Part shown: positions 1-4,808 of the stretch, piece after piece
Layout: each line of letters opens with the position of its first letter
Position numbering within the stretch: the first letter of the stretch is position 1
NCBI GenBank assembly: GCA_023412175.1
Contig: JAEYOB010000306.1
Location: forward strand, 1 to 6,174
Reading direction: 5' to 3'
DNA from: Pseudomonadota bacterium
GTDB taxonomy: Bacteria > Pseudomonadota > Alphaproteobacteria > Azospirillales > Azospirillaceae
DNA: 6,174 bases
The notes under the pieces: model-generated
What the model saw: the letters and a program-made list of their open reading frames with translations, nothing else
Databases searched by the model: none
Told to the model about the DNA's origin: nothing
Position numbers and translations under genes: made by a program

Positions 1-8
1 AACCGGCG

Positions 9-1223
9 GTGCGTGGCGCGGGCGACGGGTTGGCGCGCTGCCAGCGCTACAGGGCCGCCGCGGCGATGGCGCGCACGGAACCGGCACTCGCCCCGGCATC
101 CCCGGACGGCGGCGGGTTCGTGATGCGCGGCCCCTTCAACCGCTACACCGGGTATGGCCATTTCTGCCGCCGGCTGATCCAGACGCTGCGGACGGCCGGG
201 GTGCCTCTCCATGCCATAGGAATCACCGGCCCGGAATCCTGGCCGGAGAGCAACCTCGACGGACCGGTCCCGGCGCGGGCCGTGGTGAACTGCCTGATTC
301 CGCTCGCGACGGAACCGGTGCCGGGTCTGGCCACCGTCACCTTCTCCATGTTCGAGGGGACGCGCATTCCGATGGCCTGGCGGCGGCAGAGCGAGTCGAG
401 CGACCTCGTCCTCGTGCCCACCGAATCCTCCCGCCTCGCCTGGGCGGCGCAGGGCTTCCCGGAGGAGCGCCTGCGGGTCTGTCCGCTTGGCGTCAACGTG
501 GAGGATGCGGTGGCGGAAAGCGGGAGCGCGGCCGTCCCGACCCTGGTGGATCCGGCCGGACGGCTGGTGTCGAGCTACCGGCATCGCTTCCTCAACATCT
601 CCGACTTCGTTCCGCGCAAGAACATCCTGGGCCTTCTGAGGGTGTGGCTGCGCAGCACGGTTCCGTCCGACGACGCGGTGCTGATGCTGAAGCTGGGCAA
701 GGGGGGCGAGACGACGATGCGCGCCGAACTCGGCGCGCTGCTCCGGCTTGCGGAGGCGGGGACTGGAAAGCGGTTGGCGGAGGCGGCGCCGATCAATCTC
801 ATCGACCTGTCGCTCAGCGATGCCGGGATGACCGGCCTGTACCGCGCGGCGACGCATTACTGGAGCATGTCGCACGGCGAGGGCTGGGACCTTCCCATGT
901 CCAAGGCGGGGGCGATGGGCCTGACGCTCATCGCGCCGCGGCATTCCGCCTATGTGGATTATCTGGACGACCGGACCGCGCACATGATCCCCGCCACGGT
1001 CGGGCCGGCCCTCCTGCCGGGGGGCGAAGCTTTCTATCCGCCGTTCCACGGCCTCGACTGGTGGATACCGGACGAGGACGCCGCGTCGGCGATCCTGACC
1101 AGCATCATAAGGGGCGACGGTGAGCCGAGGTCCGCCCAGGAGCATCTGCTGCAACACTTTACCTGGGAGCGTTCGGCTGCCCGACTGCTCGCCATCCTGG
1201 ACGAGGCTGGGCTGCGCGGATGA
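9..1223 (+). CDS. GT4-like glycosyltransferase (GT-B fold), start uncertain
   Basis: Probable cytosolic transferase moving a sugar from an activated donor to a glycan or protein; donor and acceptor cannot be read from sequence. Numbering from the GTG at 9, the N-terminal domain opens with a GFVMRGPFNRYTGYG stretch (residues 36-50), as in GT4-like enzymes, and contains TFSMFEGTRIP (111-121). The C-terminal domain opens with FLNISDFVPRKN (194-205), followed by LMLKLGKGG, and has the donor-site segment HGEGWDLPMSKAGAMG (289 on). In that segment the usual E-x7-E pair of GT4 enzymes reads E291-x7-K299. The frame is open to the left edge, so the gene may begin outside the window. The ATG at 66 (giving MARTEPALAP) is the most sensible internal start, though without a clear ribosome binding site; ATG 123 is possible but would remove part of the first strand. 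The stop overlaps the next gene's ATG (ATGA), implying one transcript and translational coupling. Family-level call is good; exact role unknown. Confidence 0.85.
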   Translation: MRGAGDGLARCQRYRAAAAMARTEPALAPASPDGGGFVMRGPFNRYTGYGHFCRRLIQTLRTAGVPLHAIGITGPESWPESNLDGPVPARAVVNCLIPLATEPVPGLATVTFSMFEGTRIPMAWRRQSESSDLVLVPTESSRLAWAAQGFPEERLRVCPLGVNVEDAVAESGSAAVPTLVDPAGRLVSSYRHRFLNISDFVPRKNILGLLRVWLRSTVPSDDAVLMLKLGKGGETTMRAELGALLRLAEAGTGKRLAEAAPINLIDLSLSDAGMTGLYRAATHYWSMSHGEGWDLPMSKAGAMGLTLIAPRHSAYVDYLDDRTAHMIPATVGPALLPGGEAFYPPFHGLDWWIPDEDAASAILTSIIRGDGEPRSAQEHLLQHFTWERSAARLLAILDEAGLRG

Positions 1224-3097
1224 CGACCGATCCGGCCGCGGGGTTCGCCGCCGCGCTCGCCCATCACGAAGCCGGGCAGCTCGACATGGCGGAAGCCGGC
1301 TATCGCGCGCTTCTGGCGCACCATCCCACCCACCCTCACGCAAACAACAATTTGGCCATCCTCCTCCGGGGGAAACGGCTTTGGAACGAAGCGGTCGCGC
1401 ATTACCGGAGGGCGATCGCGGCGCTGCCGGAGGACGCGCCGGTGCGCGGCAACTTCGCCTGCGCGCTGGAGGAGCAGGGGCGGCACGCCGAGGCCATCGC
1501 AGCCATGCGCGTCGCGCTGGCCGTGCAACCCGGCCATGCGGACGGCTGGTTCAACGCCGGCAACATGCTGGGCTCGGCCGGTGACACCGGTGCGGCGAAA
1601 ACGGCGTATCGTCGGGCGATCCGCATCAATCCGACGATGGGGGGGGCGTACAGCAATCTCGGCGACGTCCAGCGGCGCAGCGGCGAGGTAAGCCTCGCGG
1701 TCCTCAGCTACCGGACGGCCATCCGCCTGCAACCGGACCTGCCGCAGCCGTTCGTCAACCTGAGCGAGGCCCTGAAGGACCAAGGTCGCGTAACCGAGGC
1801 GATCATCATCCTTCAAGACGGGCTGGAACGGCATCCCGGCCTTGCCCTTCTCCATTCCAACCTGCTGCTTGCCCTCCACTATTCCCCCTGGATTCCACCC
1901 GAGGTCATCGCCCGCGCGCACGCGCACTGGAACGAACGGCACGCGCGGGCGCTGCCGAGCCGCCGCGTGCCCTTCACCAACGACCGCGCCCCGGATCGCC
2001 GCCTTCGGGTGGGCTATGTCTCCCCGGATTTCTGCAGCCACGCCTGCGCCCAGTTCATCGAGCCGCTGCTGCGCTGCCATGACCGGGAAGCGGTGGAACT
2101 CGTCTGCTACCCGACTTCGCCAAGACAAGACGACACGACGGAGCGGATGAGGGGGCTTGCCGATACGTGGAGGCCGCTGACGGACCTGGACGAGGATGCG
2201 GCGGCCCGGTTGATCGAGCACGACCGGATCGACATTCTGGTCGATCTGGCCGGGCACACGGCTGGCGGGCGCCCGCTCCTGTTCGCACGCAGACCGTCCC
2301 CGATCCAGGTCACATGGCTCGGCTATCCCGACAGCACGGGGATGCCGGCGGTGGACTACCGGCTGACCGACGCCATCGCCGACCCGCCGGGGGTCACCGA
2401 GGGTTGGCATGCCGAACATCTGATCCGCTTGCCGGGTGGCTTCCTCGCCTTCGAATCACGATCCGCCGCCGGCCCCCCGAGCCCGCCCCCGGCGCAGGCG
2501 AACGGCTTCGTCACCTTCGGCTCCTTCAACAACATCGCCAAGGTAACGCCGGAGGTCCTGCGGCTCTGGTCGGCCATCCTGACCGCGCTGCCGTCCTCGC
2601 GCCTGGTGCTGAAAAGCAGCGCCTTCGGGGACCGGCCGACGCGCGACGATTACCTTCACCGGTTCGCCGGACATGGCGTGGAGGCCAGCCGTGTCGAGCT
2701 TCTGCCGCAGATTCCATCGGTCGACGACCATCTGCGGCTCTACGACCGGCTGGACATCGCGCTGGATCCCTTTCCCTACAACGGCACGACCACGACCTGC
2801 GAAGCTCTGTGGATGGGCGTGCCGGTCGTCACGCTGGCCGGCCGTCACCATGTGGCGCGGGTGGGCGCCAGCCTGCTGACCCATTGCGGGCTCCCGGAAC
2901 TGATCGCCGGCAGCGAGGCCGATTATGTCGAGACGGCGCTGGCGCTGGCACGGGATCCGGCGCGCCTGACCGCCTTGCGGCTCGGCATGCGGGAGCGGCT
3001 GGAGCACTCGCCTCTGGGCGACCGCTGCGGCTTCGCGCGGTCGGTCGAGACGGCCTACCGGAGTATGTGCCACCGCTGGGTGGGGGTGGGCGACTGA
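1220..3097 (+). CDS. TPR protein with GT41 (O-GlcNAc transferase/SPINDLY-like) catalytic domain
   Basis: Predicted cytosolic protein O-glycosyltransferase. Residues about 5-208 form six TPR units with typical A-x-x-x-Y-R-x-A-[IL]-x-x-x-P endings (for example AVAHYRRAIAALP, AKTAYRRAIRINP). Residues about 262-412 are the N-terminal catalytic lobe, with RVGYVSPDF (263-271) followed by H274, matching the conserved His after the SPDF-type motif in this family, then DILVDLAGHTAGGR and PIQVTWLGYPDSTGM. A Pro-rich linker (about 414-428) leads to the C-terminal lobe with VTFGSFNN (431-438), LDIALDPFPYNGTTTTCEALW (YNG at 520-522) and GVPVVTLAG...RVGASLL, the UDP-sugar-binding face in the family. Length (625 aa) is normal for bacterial members. 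In bacteria such genes often sit in flagellin or surface-protein glycosylation loci; the plant relative SPINDLY uses GDP-fucose, so the donor is not certain. The start is fixed by the 4-base overlap with the preceding glycosyltransferase gene. The family call is strong; the acceptor is unknown. Confidence 0.93.
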   Translation: MTTDPAAGFAAALAHHEAGQLDMAEAGYRALLAHHPTHPHANNNLAILLRGKRLWNEAVAHYRRAIAALPEDAPVRGNFACALEEQGRHAEAIAAMRVALAVQPGHADGWFNAGNMLGSAGDTGAAKTAYRRAIRINPTMGGAYSNLGDVQRRSGEVSLAVLSYRTAIRLQPDLPQPFVNLSEALKDQGRVTEAIIILQDGLERHPGLALLHSNLLLALHYSPWIPPEVIARAHAHWNERHARALPSRRVPFTNDRAPDRRLRVGYVSPDFCSHACAQFIEPLLRCHDREAVELVCYPTSPRQDDTTERMRGLADTWRPLTDLDEDAAARLIEHDRIDILVDLAGHTAGGRPLLFARRPSPIQVTWLGYPDSTGMPAVDYRLTDAIADPPGVTEGWHAEHLIRLPGGFLAFESRSAAGPPSPPPAQANGFVTFGSFNNIAKVTPEVLRLWSAILTALPSSRLVLKSSAFGDRPTRDDYLHRFAGHGVEASRVELLPQIPSVDDHLRLYDRLDIALDPFPYNGTTTTCEALWMGVPVVTLAGRHHVARVGASLLTHCGLPELIAGSEADYVETALALARDPARLTALRLGMRERLEHSPLGDRCGFARSVETAYRSMCHRWVGVGD

Positions 3098-3109
3098 CCC
3101 CCCGCCGGT

Positions 3110-4453
3110 TCAGCGGCCCGTCCGGCGCCGCACTTCGTCGCGCAGGGCCTCGACCGCCCTGTCGAACACCGGCCGCCAGTCCAGATCGACGCCTTGCCGG
3201 AACAGGCGCATCGACGGGTACCAGGGGGTCCATTCCCCCGTGAAACCATAGATCCAGTAAGGCACATACTGGACAAGGTTCCACACCGGCCGGCCCAGAG
3301 CACCCGCCAGATGGGCAACGGAACTGTCCGTCATGATGACAAGGTCGAGTTGCTCGACCATCGCGGCGGTGTCGGCAAAGTCCTCCAGGTGCGGTCCGAG
3401 GGGCACGACCAGCCGCTGAGCCGGCCCCATTTCCGCAAGCTCGGCTTCCGGCGGGCCTTTCTGAAGGCTGTAGAGCCGGACGCCGGGAACTTCCGCGAAA
3501 CGCAGGAAAGGCGTGAGACTGGTTGCGCGGCGGGCATTGTCGGCAAAGGTCACCCGGCCCGACCACACGATGCCGACGCGGACGGTGCCCGGTTCCGGTG
3601 CGCCGAGAAGCCGTGACGCCTTCCGCCGCGCCTCCTCCGGCACCGTCAGCCGAACCGGCGGCGGGATGGTGGCCAACGTGGTGTCGAAGAGCCGCGGCAG
3701 ATCCATCTGGGACGCCTCGACGTCGCCGCTGACCGGGCTGCCCCAGTTCCTGTACTCGTCGATGTCCGAGGCGGACAGCACCCGCCTCAGTTCCGCATGT
3801 CCCTCATACAGCACGCGGCCGCCGCAGGCCTTCACCAAGGGCAGGTAGCGCGCCATCAACAGGGCATCGCCAATCCCCTGCTCCGACGTCAGGAATACCG
3901 CCCGTCCGTCCAGGGCCTTACCATCCCAGGCGGGCAGCGAGGCGGTCCGCCCATTGTAGGAGGACAGGAAGCGGCGCGCCTCGTAATCGTGGAAGCCATG
4001 CACATAGTCGCCGATCTGCAACCGGGTGAGAGCCCGCTCCCAGCGCAGGGACAGGTCGGGTGCCGCCGCCATTGCCCGGTCGATCATTGCCAACGCCTCG
4101 GCGAAGCGGCCGGCTTGACGCAGGCCCACGACAGAGTTGAACAAAACGCTTAGGTTGTTCGGATCCCGCCGGCGCGCCTCCTCCTGCGCGGCCACGGCCT
4201 CCACCAAGCGGCCCGCCTCGGTCAGGGCATTGCCCAGGTTGGTCCATATGCTGCCGTTCTCGGGTGCGTGCTCCAACGCCCGGCGGTGGCAGGCGATCGC
4301 CTCGTTCAGTTTGCCGGACCGGCGCATCAGAACGCCCAGAGTGCTCCAGGCGCCACCATCGCCCGGATCCGCGAGCAGAGCCGCACCTATCGAGGATAGC
4401 ATTTCTTCATTAGCAATTCCACTTTCGCTCGCGTTGCGGGCATCTCCAATCAT
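3110..4453 (-). CDS. TPR protein with GT9/heptosyltransferase-like domain
   Basis: Predicted cytosolic glycosyltransferase. TPR units lie at about 34-67, 68-101 and 102-135, with a weaker fourth to about 160 (EAIACHRRALEHAPENGSIWTNLG; GRFAEALAMIDRAMAAAP). The catalytic half carries SEQGIGDALLMARYLP (190-205), the family's GEQGxGD-type loop, then VGIVWSGRVTFADNARRATSL (293-313), YSLQKGP (328-334), DFADTAAMVEQLDLVI (358-373), TDSSVAHLAGALGRPVW (375-391) and WTPWYPSMRLFRQ (408-420). The last motifs match the D-T-x-x-x-HLAGALG signature of GT9/ADP-heptose:LPS transferases, here with DSS in place of DTA/DTG. TPR-GT9 fusions of this length are frequent in Azospirillum-like genomes, usually annotated only as TPR proteins. 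The ATG at 4453 is supported by a good ribosome binding site. The first 25 or so codons are AT-richer than the rest and use ATA, CTA, GGA and AGT. The gene converges on the GT41 gene with 12 bases between stops. Substrate unknown. Confidence 0.9.
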   Translation of the reverse strand: MIGDARNASESGIANEEMLSSIGAALLADPGDGGAWSTLGVLMRRSGKLNEAIACHRRALEHAPENGSIWTNLGNALTEAGRLVEAVAAQEEARRRDPNNLSVLFNSVVGLRQAGRFAEALAMIDRAMAAAPDLSLRWERALTRLQIGDYVHGFHDYEARRFLSSYNGRTASLPAWDGKALDGRAVFLTSEQGIGDALLMARYLPLVKACGGRVLYEGHAELRRVLSASDIDEYRNWGSPVSGDVEASQMDLPRLFDTTLATIPPPVRLTVPEEARRKASRLLGAPEPGTVRVGIVWSGRVTFADNARRATSLTPFLRFAEVPGVRLYSLQKGPPEAELAEMGPAQRLVVPLGPHLEDFADTAAMVEQLDLVIMTDSSVAHLAGALGRPVWNLVQYVPYWIYGFTGEWTPWYPSMRLFRQGVDLDWRPVFDRAVEALRDEVRRRTGR

Positions 4454-4457
4454 TTAA

Positions 4458-4466
4458 CCACCTTCC
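4458..4466 (-). promoter_or_regulatory. Ribosome binding site of the TPR-GT9-like gene
   Basis: Read on the minus strand this is GGAAGGTGG, followed by TTAA and the ATG at 4453. The purine-rich core is complementary to the 16S anti-Shine-Dalgarno end, with short but acceptable spacing. It is what decides the ATG at 4453 as the start, since no equally good site precedes the internal Met codons. Confidence 0.7.
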
Positions 4467-4519
4467 ATTGCTTCCACGGACAACGCCTGGGAAATGGCTC
4501 TACCGATAATTGCGATGCT

Positions 4520-4554
4520 AAAGTAAACGCAAGTAAAATCATATCATTTACTTT
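4520..4554. promoter_or_regulatory. AAGTAAA direct and inverted repeats, possible operator
   Basis: AAGTAAA occurs at 4521-4527 and again at 4531-4537, exactly 10 bases apart (one helical turn). Its inverse TTTACTT occurs at 4547-4553. Including flanking bases, AAAGTAAA (4520-4527) and TTTACTTT (4547-4554) form perfect 8-base arms. The phased and inverted arrangement is what a dimeric regulator site looks like, but the region is AT-rich and chance matches are possible. It lies 67 bases upstream of the minus-strand ATG. No known regulator is assigned. Confidence 0.35.
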
Positions 4555-4606
4555 CACTTCTCTTTGAGGATGGGGATATTTTCACCAACCCATCACTTCA
4601 ATAATG

Positions 4607-4623
4607 GTTAATTTACCATTAAC
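4607..4623. promoter_or_regulatory. Putative CtrA binding site (GTTAA-N7-TTAAC)
   Basis: The 17 bases read GTTAATTTACCATTAAC. This matches the alphaproteobacterial CtrA consensus TTAA-N7-TTAAC exactly, and because the sequence is palindromic at its ends it matches on both strands. A second, overlapping dyad, TAATGGT (4602-4608)/ACCATTA (4615-4621), is present. It lies 154 bases from the minus-strand ATG and 186 bases from the plus-strand ATG, so it could act on either gene. CtrA control is inferred from the motif only. Confidence 0.5.
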
Positions 4624-4693
4624 AAACCAAACCGTCACAAAGTGTCGCAATTTAATTTTAGACTTTCTTGACAATATCATCGTATGCTGTTCG

Positions 4694-4729
4694 CGGCCCT
4701 TTCACGTTCGGGCCGGCTTGTTCTTTTTT
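4694..4729 (+). terminator. Terminator-like hairpin in the leader of the RTX-like gene
   Basis: CGGCCC (4694-4699) pairs perfectly with GGGCCG (4710-4715) around a 10-base loop, and a T-rich run follows (4721-4729, TTCTTTTTT). No plus-strand gene ends just upstream, so if it is active it would act within the leader of the gene at 4809 or against stray transcription. The stem is short and five bases separate it from the T-rich run, so this is a tentative call. Confidence 0.3.
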
Positions 4730-4740
4730 CATATTTTCCT

Positions 4741-4769
4741 AACCAATTCAACCTTGGGGCGAGTTGGTT
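4741..4769 (+). promoter_or_regulatory. Potential leader stem-loop
   Basis: AACCAATTC (4741-4749) can pair with GAGTTGGTT (4761-4769), nine base pairs including one G-U, around an 11-base loop containing GGGG. It lies between the terminator-like hairpin and the hairpin next to the start codon of the RTX-like gene. Function is unknown; a structured untranslated leader is the simplest reading. Confidence 0.35.
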
Positions 4770-4785
4770 GGGCGTGAAAACGTAA

Positions 4786-4803
4786 AGCTTTCGCTTGAAA
4801 GCT
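4786..4803 (+). promoter_or_regulatory. Hairpin next to the RTX-like gene start
   Basis: AGCTTTC (4786-4792) and GAAAGCT (4797-4803) are perfect inverse copies around a 4-base GCTT loop, ending five bases before the ATG at 4809. The right arm includes GAAAG, the only purine run at ribosome-binding distance, so the hairpin would hide the entry site if it forms. Being a 7-base dyad it could alternatively be a DNA-binding site. Confidence 0.4.
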
Positions 4804-4808
4804 CATAT

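Larger units (their letters stand above)
4454..4808. other. AT-rich divergent intergenic region
   Basis: This 355-base stretch separates the minus-strand TPR-GT9-like gene from the plus-strand RTX-like gene and must contain both promoters. Over 4501-4680 hand count gives about 33% GC, against clearly GC-rich flanking genes. It holds a ribosome binding site at the left end, an AAGTAAA repeat set, a palindromic CtrA-type box and three potential stem-loops close to the right-hand gene, each listed separately. No convincing open reading frame, tRNA or mobile-element end was seen. No strong sigma-70 -35/-10 pair with 16-18 base spacing was found on either strand by eye. Confidence 0.8.

Noticed and set aside
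1034..2419. 461-codon minus-strand frame
   Set aside because: It lies antisense to the GT4-like and GT41 genes, is Arg-rich and shows no recognisable domain; typical long antisense frame in GC-rich DNA.
3103..3127. Inverted repeat CGCCGG / CCGGCG at the convergent junction as a terminator
   Set aside because: Thirteen-base loop, no T-run on either side and mostly inside the minus-strand coding region; likely chance in GC-rich DNA.
2167..3243. 358-codon plus-strand frame overlapping the GT41 gene
   Set aside because: Arg/Gly/Pro/Ala-rich shadow in another frame; GT41 motifs are in the 1220-3097 frame.
4502..4509. ACCGATAA, close to the FliA -10 element GCCGATAA
   Set aside because: No TAAA 15 bases upstream on the plus strand, so no flagellar sigma-28 promoter is supported.
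4668..4688. TTGACA (4668-4673) with TATGCT (4683-4688) as a sigma-70 promoter
   Set aside because: Only nine bases separate them, and no -10-like hexamer lies 16-18 bases after TTGACA.
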